Below, piece after piece: positions 10,652-17,455 of a stretch of DNA of 27,276 nucleotides (within the stretch, counting starts at the first letter, position 1; each line of letters begins with the position of its first letter). The position numbers and the translations under genes are program-made. Origin of the DNA: a virus; the IMG/VR virus record IMGVR_UViG_3300043436_003924, positions 1 through 27,276 of that record. One strand, given 5' to 3'. Under the pieces are notes generated by a model. The model had not been told where the DNA came from, searched no databases, and was given only the letters and a program-made list of their open reading frames with translations.

Positions 10652-10920
10652 TCTACAAAATTGGTAGAATTATGGGACATATTGGGCACCCTCCGCCGGA
10701 GTCTAGTCCGTTTGCTGCCATTGCAGTATTGGGTATTGACACTACTCTTGCTCGTAAAGCAGTACAAAAACTTTACTTTGAAGAAGTGCCAGTAGTGAAT
10801 AAATTTGGCCTCGCAGTTGATTCTTACGAAACCTACCACAATGTTTTCTTTGTGCCTAACGAAACCAAACACGGTAGCATATTTGCTATGAAATACGGAA
10901 CATTAATTGATGACAGATGA
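10648..10920 (+). CDS. hypothetical protein (90 aa)
   Basis: The GTG start overlaps the ligase stop (GTGA), with GGAG 8 nt upstream, the classical coupling arrangement. ATG 10672 is the alternative. The product (MIYKIGRIMGHIGHPPPESS...) is a small mixed alpha/beta protein with no membrane segment or recognised motif. Confidence 0.75.
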   Translation: MIYKIGRIMGHIGHPPPESSPFAAIAVLGIDTTLARKAVQKLYFEEVPVVNKFGLAVDSYETYHNVFFVPNETKHGSIFAMKYGTLIDDR

Positions 10921-11287
10921 ACTAGAAAACTTTAAAAAAAAGTATCGTGCTCACGTACAACCCGGGCATAGACGCTATGCTGTGCCTAAGCGTATGAGCA
11001 TGGACTCGCTAACTCCTAATTACGAACCGTTTGATCGTGACTTCGAATACGAACCCAGTGTTCAGATTGATATGCCCGAGCGTGACTTTAAAACACTAAT
11101 TGGCATGGAAGCATATTTTGAATCACAACTAAAAGACCGAGACTGGGAAAACTTTAGTGGGTATGCCAAATCAATTGTAAGTCATTACGAGAGAGAACTT
11201 CGTATTCGCAACACTAATCCCGCAGCAAAAATTGCGTATGAAAAGTATCAAGTACTGTTAGCAATGATAGACAGCCACTATGATTAA
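10910..11287 (+). CDS. hypothetical protein (125 aa)
   Basis: ATG 10910 overlaps the previous gene's end by 11 nt. The product (MTDELENFKKKYRAHVQPGHRRYA...) is charged. Its C-terminal half looks helical (FKTLIGMEAYFESQLKDRDWENF...IAYEKYQVLLAMIDSHYD). It continues the ligase operon. Function unknown. Confidence 0.75.
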   Translation: MTDELENFKKKYRAHVQPGHRRYAVPKRMSMDSLTPNYEPFDRDFEYEPSVQIDMPERDFKTLIGMEAYFESQLKDRDWENFSGYAKSIVSHYERELRIRNTNPAAKIAYEKYQVLLAMIDSHYD

Positions 11288-11540
11288 AGTGCCGTTTGAT
11301 ATAGAAGGATATCACGGCTCAAGTATGCGTGGACAAATATTAAACAGTGCTGAACTCGACAAAACACTAGACAACGCATACAGAACCATGGAATGGTTCA
11401 AGTATCTGGCAGATCACGCAACGGAAATAAAAGTGTTAGAAAATTATGCCAATGCTGCAACAGTCATGACTACATATGTAGTAGGATTTGAACTCGAAGA
11501 CAAATACGAGACATTCTACAGATTGAAGTATGGCGGTTGA
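11280..11540 (+). CDS. hypothetical protein (86 aa)
   Basis: ATG 11280 overlaps the preceding stop by 8 nt, so translation is coupled. The sequence (MIKVPFDIEGYHGSSMRGQILNS...) has an aromatic-rich helix YRTMEWFKYLADHATEIKVLENYANAATV and no known motif. Its TGA stop lies within the TTGACA of the next promoter, marking the end of the operon. Confidence 0.7.
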   Translation: MIKVPFDIEGYHGSSMRGQILNSAELDKTLDNAYRTMEWFKYLADHATEIKVLENYANAATVMTTYVVGFELEDKYETFYRLKYGG

Positions 11541-11565
11541 CATCTGCTATATATTGTTGTACATT
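11537..11565 (+). promoter_or_regulatory. sigma70 promoter of the 11590 gene
   Basis: TTGACA (11537-11542), 17-bp spacer, TACATT (11560-11565), with an AGAGGA ribosome site before ATG 11590. Confidence 0.8.
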
Positions 11566-11589
11566 TAGACTTAAACACAGAGGATCGAC

Positions 11590-12780
11590 ATGGCTCGCAG
11601 TGCAGTAATTAAAACCAAGAAAAAAACAACCGTTCGTGCAACTCGACGTCTTAGTGGTTTTGCTCTTGCTCCAACTGATGATTTTTGGAAGGCAAAACAT
11701 TTTGTTCATTATGAGATCGAAAGCCGAGAATGGGGCAACAAGGTTAAGGAGTATGTAAAGCGGTTTCTTCCTAAACCCGACGCTGCACACATCAATCGTC
11801 TTCCTGAATGGAAAACTTCTAACTATAGTCATTGGGCAATTACTGCACACTGGCTTTTAAATAATCTCAATCCGCCCGGCGATTACGTTAATGGCTTTAA
11901 GCGGTACCTTGCTGGTCTTGTTGAAGAAGGCAAAGAAATTGCTAAAAAAGACAAGGTAGCGGAAAAAACTGTAAAGTCTACAGCACCAGTTCTCACCATT
12001 CAAGACAGAATCAATGAACAAGTTGGCGAAGCTCTAGAAGGTATTGAAGAATGGCTAGATGGATTTATCACTGATAAATCCGCATTTGATCCTAAGGGGT
12101 TTGACTTTACAGCACATTTTCTAAACTATAAAGTAAGTCAAGCACATGCTCGAAAGATAATGAACAAGTATCAGGGAGAACTCGGAGAAGCAAGGCTCAT
12201 GGTGAATTTACCAACTCCACAAAGTATTGCTAAGATCAAAGACGAAAGAGAAAAAGATTTTGCACTGCAACTTCGCGAAGGCTATAGTCATCTAACAAAA
12301 AAAGATGCACAGGCATATTTGTCTGCATTGGAAACATTAACTGGTGCTTGCATGTTGGTAATTGATTCCAGCAAAGCTACTCGCAAACCAAGAGCTAAAA
12401 AAGCACCGAGCAAAGAGAAGATTGTAGCAGGGCTTAAGTATAAGCAAGTCGACGATAAGTATCAAATTGCAAGTGTCAATCCTCTCGACTTGTTGCAAAG
12501 TACCGAAATTTGGGTATTTAATACCAAAACTCGAAAGCTTGGAAAGTATGTTGCAGCAGAAGATGCATCGATAATGACTGTAAAAGGCAGTACCATTATC
12601 GGATACGACGAAGTAAAGTCTCTGCAAAAAACTCTTAGAAAACCTGAGGAGACTTTGAAAGAATTTAAAGCAGCAGGAAAAATTAAACTAAGAAAGTTTT
12701 TAGAAGAGATTAACACTACAGAAACTGTGCTCAGCGGAAGAATCAGTGCAGACGTAGTTATTCTTAAAGCCTCTCATTAA
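11590..12780 (+). CDS. large basic hypothetical protein (396 aa)
   Basis: The start has a clear AGAGGA site and its own promoter. The N-terminus is Lys/Arg-rich (ARSAVIKTKKKTTVRATRRL). A second basic patch, KATRKPRAKKAPSKEK, at about residues 263-278 separates a helical N-terminal domain from a C-terminal alpha/beta segment (KYKQVDDKYQIASVNPLDLLQSTEIWVFNTKTRKLGKYV...). The two positively charged linkers suggest nucleic-acid association, but no enzyme motif is seen. The early-type promoter and placement between ligase and ClpP suggest a role in takeover or replication. Identity unknown. Confidence 0.8.
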   Translation: MARSAVIKTKKKTTVRATRRLSGFALAPTDDFWKAKHFVHYEIESREWGNKVKEYVKRFLPKPDAAHINRLPEWKTSNYSHWAITAHWLLNNLNPPGDYVNGFKRYLAGLVEEGKEIAKKDKVAEKTVKSTAPVLTIQDRINEQVGEALEGIEEWLDGFITDKSAFDPKGFDFTAHFLNYKVSQAHARKIMNKYQGELGEARLMVNLPTPQSIAKIKDEREKDFALQLREGYSHLTKKDAQAYLSALETLTGACMLVIDSSKATRKPRAKKAPSKEKIVAGLKYKQVDDKYQIASVNPLDLLQSTEIWVFNTKTRKLGKYVAAEDASIMTVKGSTIIGYDEVKSLQKTLRKPEETLKEFKAAGKIKLRKFLEEINTTETVLSGRISADVVILKASH

Positions 12781-12782
12781 GA

Positions 12783-12810
12783 TTGACAAAATAAAAAAAT
12801 ATTATATAGT
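12783..12810 (+). promoter_or_regulatory. sigma70 promoter of clpP
   Basis: TTGACA (12783-12788), 16-bp spacer, TATAGT (12805-12810). It is followed by the ribosome site AAGAAGGA and ATG 12834. Confidence 0.85.
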
Positions 12811-12833
12811 GTGTTTATAAAGAAGGAAAAAAC

Positions 12834-13421
12834 ATGCCCTTAGTACCTATGGTAATTGAACAAGAATCTCGAGGCGAGCGTTCTTACGATATTTACAGTA
12901 GACTTTTAAAAGACCGTATTGTTATGCTAAACGGTCCTGTCGAAGATAACGGAGCAAACTTAATTGTTGCTCAGATGCTTTTCTTAGAATCTCAAGATTC
13001 TGAAAAGCCAATCAAGTTTTACATTAATAGTCCAGGAGGTGTAATTACTTCCGGAATGAGCATTTACGATACTATGCAATTTATCAAGCCAGAAGTGCAT
13101 ACTATTGTTATGGGTCAAGCTTGTAGTATGGGATCATTCTTGGCACAAGCTGGTGCAAAAGGACACAGATATCTATTGCCAAATGCTAGACACATGATAC
13201 ACCAACCTAGCGGCGGAGCAAGAGGCATGGCTAGCGATATTGAAATCCAATATAAAGAAATTATGTATTGGAAGAAACAGTTAACTGAGTTGTACGTACA
13301 CCACAACAGTGTTGGCAAGACATATGAAGATTTTGAGCGTGATATGGATCGTGATACTTTTCTAAGTGCTAAAGAAGCAGTTGAGTACGGGCTTGCTGAT
13401 TCTATTATTAGTGCTCGTTAA
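12834..13421 (+). CDS. clpP: ATP-dependent Clp protease proteolytic subunit (195 aa)
   Basis: This is the barrel-forming serine protease subunit that works with a host ClpX/ClpA unfoldase. The catalytic triad is intact: S98 in [10 protein letters not shown]123 in HMIHQPSGG, and D174 in MDRDTFLSA. The oxyanion region NSPGG (65-69) and the YDTMQFIKP hydrophobic-cleft helix are present. The protein begins [10 protein letters not shown], exactly at the mature N-terminus of bacterial ClpP, so the usual propeptide of about 14 residues is absent. It has its own sigma70 promoter. Marine T4-like phages are known to carry clpP. Here it could redirect host proteolysis or mature phage proteins (inference). 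Confidence 0.95.
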   Translation: MPLVPMVIEQESRGERSYDIYSRLLKDRIVMLNGPVEDNGANLIVAQMLFLESQDSEKPIKFYINSPGGVITSGMSIYDTMQFIKPEVHTIVMGQACSMGSFLAQAGAKGHRYLLPNARHMIHQPSGGARGMASDIEIQYKEIMYWKKQLTELYVHHNSVGKTYEDFERDMDRDTFLSAKEAVEYGLADSIISAR

Positions 13422-13449
13422 GTAGGATTTTTAATAGAATTAACCCTCA

Positions 13450-13457
13450 TATAAATA
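13450..13457 (+). promoter_or_regulatory. perfect T4-type late promoter TATAAATA, 4 nt before the ATG
   Basis: An exact TATAAATA is followed by TTGT and ATG 13462. No ribosome site lies between. This is the clearest member of the late-promoter/ATG fusion set. Confidence 0.75.
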
Positions 13458-13461
13458 TTGT

Positions 13462-13752
13462 ATGAAAGATAATACGGACAATATTAAAAAACAAATAACA
13501 GCATGGATAAAATGGATGTATTTCATGCCAATCTCAACCGTGCTGTTTGCTTTAACAATTTATGTGTTAGAGCTATCGGGCCTGGATACATTTGTTAATG
13601 TTGCAACATTTACATGGGTTCTTGCTATATCAGTTTGGTGGGTATGGGCATTAATGTGCATTGTAAATTTAACTAAGTTAATAAATGTTGCAGTAGAAGA
13701 ACTAGACATTGTTAAAGATGAAGTTAAACAAATTAGAAAAGACATTATTTAA
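13462..13752 (+). CDS. small two-helix membrane protein (96 aa)
   Basis: Two hydrophobic spans (about residues 18-37, YFMPISTVLFALTIYVLEL, and 46-70, NVATFTWVLAISVWWVWALMCIV) are flanked by a charged N-terminus and a C-terminal amphipathic helix (VAVEELDIVKDEVKQIRKDII). Size and topology resemble class II holins or other small phage membrane proteins. Without a lysis neighbour that remains a guess. It has a perfect late promoter and no ribosome site. Confidence 0.7.
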   Translation: MKDNTDNIKKQITAWIKWMYFMPISTVLFALTIYVLELSGLDTFVNVATFTWVLAISVWWVWALMCIVNLTKLINVAVEELDIVKDEVKQIRKDII

Positions 13753-13795
13753 GTTTTTATAAGTAATGTTAGAGGACTATACGGGATCGCCCCTC

Positions 13796-13803
13796 TTTAA
13801 ATA
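13796..13803 (+). promoter_or_regulatory. late promoter of the queD-like operon
   Basis: TTTAAATA (7/8 match), 28 nt before ATG 13832. The expected leader contains the ribosome site GCGAGGA, so this unit has a conventional leader. Confidence 0.5.
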
Positions 13804-13831
13804 TTCCGCACCCTCATAAAGCGAGGATGTA

Positions 13832-14305
13832 ATGGTTAAAAAGTATGTTAGTACAAAAGAATACAAAGAAATAGGGCCTGTAGCTTACAGACAATGGAGA
13901 GCAAGCTCTCACTGTAATCTTATACACGGGTATGCACTGTCATTCAAGTTTGAGTTCGAAACGGATTATCTTGATGCAAGAAATTGGGCAATGGATTATG
14001 GCGGATTAAAACCTCTTAAATCCTTGCTTGAAGATTGGTTTGATCACACGCTATTAGTTGCAGTAGATGATCCACAACGAGACGAGTTGTTAAAGCTTGG
14101 TGAACTTAAATTAGCAAAGATTACCGAAGTAGAAAAAACTGGATGCGAAGGGCTTGCAGATTTTCTATACGAATACGTGAACACAGTATTCTTAAAAGAC
14201 TATGGCGAACAAGAGCGTCTCTGGTGCAGTCGAGTTGAAGTAAGAGAAACTGGTGCAAACATGGCTTATAGACAAGGGCATAGAGAAGACGGTGAATTTC
14301 TATAA
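13832..14305 (+). CDS. QueD-like 6-carboxytetrahydropterin / 6-pyruvoyl-tetrahydropterin synthase homologue (157 aa)
   Basis: Tunnelling-fold signatures: WRASSHCNLIHGYALSFKFEFE (22-43) holding H27, C28 and H32; NWAMDYGGLKPLKSLLEDWFDHTLL (51-75) with the D71-H72 pair; TGCEGLADFLYEYV; and VEVRETGANMA with the pterin-anchoring Glu. In classical QueD the zinc motif is HGH. Here the third ligand position is Y34 (HGY), and the first His and catalytic Cys are adjacent. Known QueD makes the queuosine/7-deazaguanine precursor used in tRNA or, in some phages, for DNA modification. No other que/dpd gene is in this window. The stop overlaps the next ATG by 1 nt. GAGGA ribosome site. Confidence 0.75.
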   Translation: MVKKYVSTKEYKEIGPVAYRQWRASSHCNLIHGYALSFKFEFETDYLDARNWAMDYGGLKPLKSLLEDWFDHTLLVAVDDPQRDELLKLGELKLAKITEVEKTGCEGLADFLYEYVNTVFLKDYGEQERLWCSRVEVRETGANMAYRQGHREDGEFL

Positions 14306-15132
14306 TGAAGACATACCTGCCTACTGAAACTAAAGAAGGCAGGAAAGCGAGAAAGGCCCTTGAAAGACAGGGCCTTTCTCCTGTTATAATTCCTGTGGTA
14401 GAAACCGTTCCCGAAGCTGCTCCTGTCACAGGAAATAAAAATTATGTAGTTTGTTTAAAATGGGGTACAAAGTATGGTCCTGAATATGTAAACAAACTAA
14501 AAGCCATGACTGCTCGCAACTTAACTGTAGATCACGAATTTATTTGCTTTACAGATAACCGTGCAGGCATTGACAAATCTATACGAGTAGAGCCATTACC
14601 CGATATACCTGTTTCTGGTTGGTGGTACAAAGTATGGTTTTTAAGTAATGAACTTCCAATACAAGGAACTTTACTTTTCTTAGACCTCGATCTTATTGTA
14701 TTTAGAAATATAGATAATTTGTTTACTTATAAGACTCAAAAAAACTTTTGCATAATAAGAGATTTTAATAGAAATATTAGACAAAGTTGGGATCGCATGA
14801 ACAGTAGTGTTTTTAGAGTAACAATAGGACATTATAACAACGAATATCAAATCTTCAAAAAAGATCCTCAACAATTTACTAGAAGAATGCACGGTGATCA
14901 AGACTGGATGTTTAAACACATAAAAGAATTTTCCTTCTGGCCCGACGAATGGATACAAAGTTATAAATGGGAAATGCGTAGCAGAAATGATTTAGGTGTT
15001 GTCAACGGAAAAAGAAACTTTAGGCATCCAGGAAATCCTAAGATATTAGATCAAACAAGTGTTGCAGTGTTTCACGGAGAACCTAATATACCCGACTGTA
15101 ATGATCGATGGCCCATAGAAAATTGGGGTTGA
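14305..15132 (+). CDS. glycosyltransferase-like protein (275 aa, GT-A type)
   Basis: The central sequence has the DxD metal/nucleotide-sugar motif in GTLLFLDLDLIVFRNIDNLF (D127-x-D129). It is preceded by the strand NYVVCLKWGTKYGPEYVNKLKAMT and FICFTDN, and followed by HGDQDWMF (an acceptor-site-like D-Q). This order matches GT8-like/GT-A glycosyltransferases. The first 44 residues are a basic, Pro-rich linker. It is translationally coupled to the queD-like gene (TAATG). Possible targets are phage DNA bases, virion proteins or host surface glycans; none can be chosen. Confidence 0.7.
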   Translation: MKTYLPTETKEGRKARKALERQGLSPVIIPVVETVPEAAPVTGNKNYVVCLKWGTKYGPEYVNKLKAMTARNLTVDHEFICFTDNRAGIDKSIRVEPLPDIPVSGWWYKVWFLSNELPIQGTLLFLDLDLIVFRNIDNLFTYKTQKNFCIIRDFNRNIRQSWDRMNSSVFRVTIGHYNNEYQIFKKDPQQFTRRMHGDQDWMFKHIKEFSFWPDEWIQSYKWEMRSRNDLGVVNGKRNFRHPGNPKILDQTSVAVFHGEPNIPDCNDRWPIENWG

Positions 15133-15157
15133 CTCGGGGGTACGTTCTATGTATAGT
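15129..15157 (+). promoter_or_regulatory. sigma70 promoter of the UV endonuclease gene, leaderless configuration
   Basis: TTGACT (15129-15134), 17-bp spacer, TATAGT (15152-15157). The expected start (about 15163-15165) falls on ATG 15164, with no ribosome site. Confidence 0.8.
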
Positions 15158-15163
15158 GTAAAC

Positions 15164-16195
15164 ATGACACACAACATCATCACAAAACGCATCGGCTTTG
15201 CTTGCAAATATCTTTATCGTGATCAATCGCTCAAGAAGCGTATTTTAGAAGATTACGAACGTCCTCTTAATACTAAAGCAACAACTGTTGCTTGGTTGAA
15301 CAGACAGAAAAAGTCTGAAGCCGAAGTTCGGCTTTGGGAAATTATGGTTCATAACATTAATTCTATGGAAAGGTTGATTACATATGTTGGAAGTTTACCT
15401 CCAGCACTCCGTATGGTACGTATTGGCAGCGATATCCTGCCTGTTTATACTGAGTCTAATTGGAGTTACTATTGGAAGCAACCAGATGTCATCCAATACT
15501 GCGAACGAGAATTTGCTCGAGTGGGTGATCTTGCACGTAGGCTTGATGTTCGCTTGTCTATGCACCCTGGCCAGTTTACCGTTTTGGCTTCCGATAATCC
15601 TGATGTAGTCGAACGCAGTATTGAGGAGTTTGAATATCATGCGAATCTCATCAGGTGGATGGGCTACGGTAAGCGTTGGCAAGACTTCAAGTGTAACGTC
15701 CACATCTCCGGTAGAAAAGGTCCAGCCGGTATCATCGACGTACTTCCAAGATTGTCTCCAGAGGCAAGAAACTGTATTACTATTGAAAACGACGAAAACA
15801 GCTGGGGACTCGACGCAAGCCTAGAACTTGCTGATCACGTAGCTCTAGTGTTGGACATTCATCACCATTGGGTCAAGACAGGTGAATACATCGAACCCAA
15901 CGACAGTCGTATTGGTCGCATTGTTGACAGTTGGCGCGGTGTACGTCCTGCTATGCATTACAGTGTTAGTCGTGAGGATGTTCTAACAACACATGACGTT
16001 AACACCAAGCCCGTGATGAGTGTTTTACTTGAAAATAATCATAAAAAACAACAACTCCGCGCACACAGCGACTATATGTGGAACAACGCTGTAAATGAAT
16101 GGGCGCTAAGTCATTGGGAATGGGCAGACATTATGGTAGAAGCAAAGTGCAAGAATCTTGCCAGCATCAAGTTGTATGAACATGCAATTCGATGA
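15164..16195 (+). CDS. uvsE: UV damage endonuclease, UvsE/UVDE family (343 aa)
   Basis: Cuts DNA 5' to UV photoproducts and other lesions, starting alternative excision repair. The TIM-barrel signatures are all visible: RIGFACKYL at the N-terminus, RIGSDILPVY, RLSMHPGQFTVL, CNVHISGRKG, TIENDENSWG, LVLDIHHHW and AMHYSVSR, with the metal-binding His/Glu/Asp residues in these blocks. ATG 15164 is chosen because the earlier in-frame ATG 15149 lies inside the promoter. There is no ribosome site, and the promoter position predicts a leaderless mRNA. Phage UvsE-type enzymes fit a sunlit habitat. Its end overlaps the next CDS. Confidence 0.92.
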   Translation: MTHNIITKRIGFACKYLYRDQSLKKRILEDYERPLNTKATTVAWLNRQKKSEAEVRLWEIMVHNINSMERLITYVGSLPPALRMVRIGSDILPVYTESNWSYYWKQPDVIQYCEREFARVGDLARRLDVRLSMHPGQFTVLASDNPDVVERSIEEFEYHANLIRWMGYGKRWQDFKCNVHISGRKGPAGIIDVLPRLSPEARNCITIENDENSWGLDASLELADHVALVLDIHHHWVKTGEYIEPNDSRIGRIVDSWRGVRPAMHYSVSREDVLTTHDVNTKPVMSVLLENNHKKQQLRAHSDYMWNNAVNEWALSHWEWADIMVEAKCKNLASIKLYEHAIR

Positions 16196-16451
16196 ACAAA
16201 CCTCAGAGGAAATATACGACGAAAGAGAAGATCCTCGCATATGGGGAGAACTTGACCTTGAACGCAGAATTGCACATACTAAGGAAACAAGGTGTTTAAT
16301 TCCGTGGAAACGTTGTTGGGATTCAGAAAAATCTTTGTTTCTAAAAAAATGCGTTAAAGTAACTTGCTCTCTTTCGGGTCCGGGCGACGATATTCGTACG
16401 TATTATTACTTTGAATCTAAAAGATGGACTATTAGGCTGTTAAAAAAATAA
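16176..16451 (+). CDS. acidic-to-basic hypothetical protein (91 aa)
   Basis: ATG 16176 (or 16182) lies within the end of uvsE, giving a 20-nt overlap in another frame. The product (MNMQFDEQTSEEIYDEREDPR...) starts acidic and ends basic (YYYFESKRWTIRLLKK). It contains three cysteines (CLIPWKRCWD, CVKVTC), but they form no clear zinc motif. Its stop lies inside the next late promoter. No family recognised. Confidence 0.6.
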   Translation: MNMQFDEQTSEEIYDEREDPRIWGELDLERRIAHTKETRCLIPWKRCWDSEKSLFLKKCVKVTCSLSGPGDDIRTYYYFESKRWTIRLLKK

Positions 16452-16454
16452 ATA
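16447..16454 (+). promoter_or_regulatory. T4-like late promoter overlapping the upstream stop codon
   Basis: AATAAATA (7/8 match), then CTGT, then ATG 16459. The 12-bp stretch AATAAATACTGT is identical to 1517-1528. Confidence 0.6.
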
Positions 16455-16458
16455 CTGT

Positions 16459-16737
16459 ATGAGTTATTTAAATCGCATGTACGGCGGCAACAGACCGTCA
16501 CAGGAAACAAAAAACACCAATCGTGTACTAGGTGGTTTGCGCGGGCAAGGCGCTGACCACTATTCTATCCTAGGAGAGGATGGAGTAGAAAGAAACGTAC
16601 CTACACAAAAATACGTTCAAAGTCTTGAGCAAAAACTAAGAGATCAAGATGCACGTATGTCTGTATTAGAAAAAAAGATTCGAAATATGTCAACTGATCA
16701 ACGCATGTTTGCACAAGCAGTTACAAAAAAGTTATAA
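16459..16737 (+). CDS. small coiled-coil protein (92 aa)
   Basis: The Gly/Asn-rich N-terminal half (MYGGNRPSQETKNTNRVLGGLRGQGADHYSILGEDGVERNVPT) precedes a heptad-patterned helix (YVQSLEQKLRDQDARMSVLEKKIRNMSTDQRMFAQAV). This is the layout of small phage structural or assembly proteins. It has a late promoter 4 nt before ATG. Its end overlaps the convergent gene by 6 nt. Function unknown. Confidence 0.7.
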   Translation: MSYLNRMYGGNRPSQETKNTNRVLGGLRGQGADHYSILGEDGVERNVPTQKYVQSLEQKLRDQDARMSVLEKKIRNMSTDQRMFAQAVTKKL

Positions 16738-17019
16738 CTTTCCTATACCCAAGTTAGAACTAGCACTTAAATTCCAAACTTTTTTACGCTCAACGCCCTT
16801 GCGTTGGGCGAATTTTTTTGAATTGCATTCTGGGCAAACATGAAAGTAATTGTTGCTCAATCTTTTAGGATCCATTGAGCCTCGTTCTCTAGAAAATTCT
16901 TTTGAACAATTGTCGCAACGAAAATGCACAATTGCTTTTCGCTTTGTATAGCTATGCTCTGTACCGAGCTTGCTTTTTCTCACATGTGGAGTTTCAATTA
17001 CTGTTTGTTTGATAAACAT
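16732..17019 (-). CDS. zinc-ribbon-like small protein on the minus strand (95 aa)
   Basis: Two Cys pairs, C35-D-N-C38 and C62-P-E-C65 (with H60 nearby), form a treble-clef/zinc-ribbon arrangement in a very basic protein (RKSKLGTEHSYTKRKAIVHFR..., FAQRKGVERKKVW). DNA or RNA binding is likely. The same scaffold occurs in orphan HNH-like and ribbon proteins of T4-like phages, but no HNH catalytic residues are evident. It is the only minus-strand gene I support here. Its late promoter (17025-17032) is back-to-back with that of the HesB gene. It converges on the 16459 gene. Confidence 0.7.
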   Translation of the reverse strand: MFIKQTVIETPHVRKSKLGTEHSYTKRKAIVHFRCDNCSKEFSRERGSMDPKRLSNNYFHVCPECNSKKFAQRKGVERKKVWNLSASSNLGIGKL

Positions 17020-17024
17020 AGTAG

Positions 17025-17032
17025 TATTTACA
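17025..17032 (-). promoter_or_regulatory. minus-strand late promoter, 5 nt before the ATG
   Basis: The complement reads TGTAAATA (7/8 match), then CTACT, then ATG at 17019. The same spacing rule as the plus-strand set, on the opposite strand. Confidence 0.55.
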
Positions 17033-17052
17033 TTAAGATTACAAAAAATACC

Positions 17053-17060
17053 TATAAATA
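17053..17060 (+). promoter_or_regulatory. perfect late promoter TATAAATA of the Fe-S carrier gene
   Basis: An exact TATAAATA, 16 nt before ATG 17077. The short leader contains AAAGGGAA as ribosome site. It is divergent from the minus-strand promoter 20 bp away. Confidence 0.75.
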
Positions 17061-17076
17061 ATAGAAAGGGAATGTT

Positions 17077-17442
17077 ATGGAAGTTTGCACACTTACAGAA
17101 TCAGCTAAAAAACAGATAGACATGCTATGTCAAGAAAACAATTGCTATGCAATTAGTTTAAACATTCGCGGCGGGGGATGTGCAGGGTTTGAATACGATT
17201 GGGGAACAATATCTCATCCTTCAGAACTACATCCTGGAGACATTGTTGTACACACAGACAATGCAGGACGCTTTGTTATAGGAGCACATAGTCTTATGTT
17301 TTTAATAGGAACCGAAGTAGACTACATTCGTAGCTTAGTAGGAAGTAACTTTGAAATTCGTAACCCAAATGCAAGAAGTAGTTGCGGATGCGGAGTAAGT
17401 GTAAATTTTGATTTAGAAGAGTTAGAATCGTCTAACATATAA
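17077..17442 (+). CDS. A-type iron-sulfur cluster carrier, IscA/HesB family (121 aa)
   Basis: Carries and delivers Fe-S clusters. The three invariant cysteines are present: C35 in RGGGCAGFEY and C103/C105 in SSCGCGVSV. Length (121) and order match the IscA/SufA/HesB fold. It has a perfect late promoter, ribosome site AAAGGG, and lies directly upstream of the fibre gene (13-nt gap). Marine T4-like phages are known to carry such homologues. Its target may be a phage virion protein with an Fe-S cluster or a host enzyme (inference). Confidence 0.92.
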   Translation: MEVCTLTESAKKQIDMLCQENNCYAISLNIRGGGCAGFEYDWGTISHPSELHPGDIVVHTDNAGRFVIGAHSLMFLIGTEVDYIRSLVGSNFEIRNPNARSSCGCGVSVNFDLEELESSNI

Positions 17443-17455
17443 TGGAGTTTAAATA

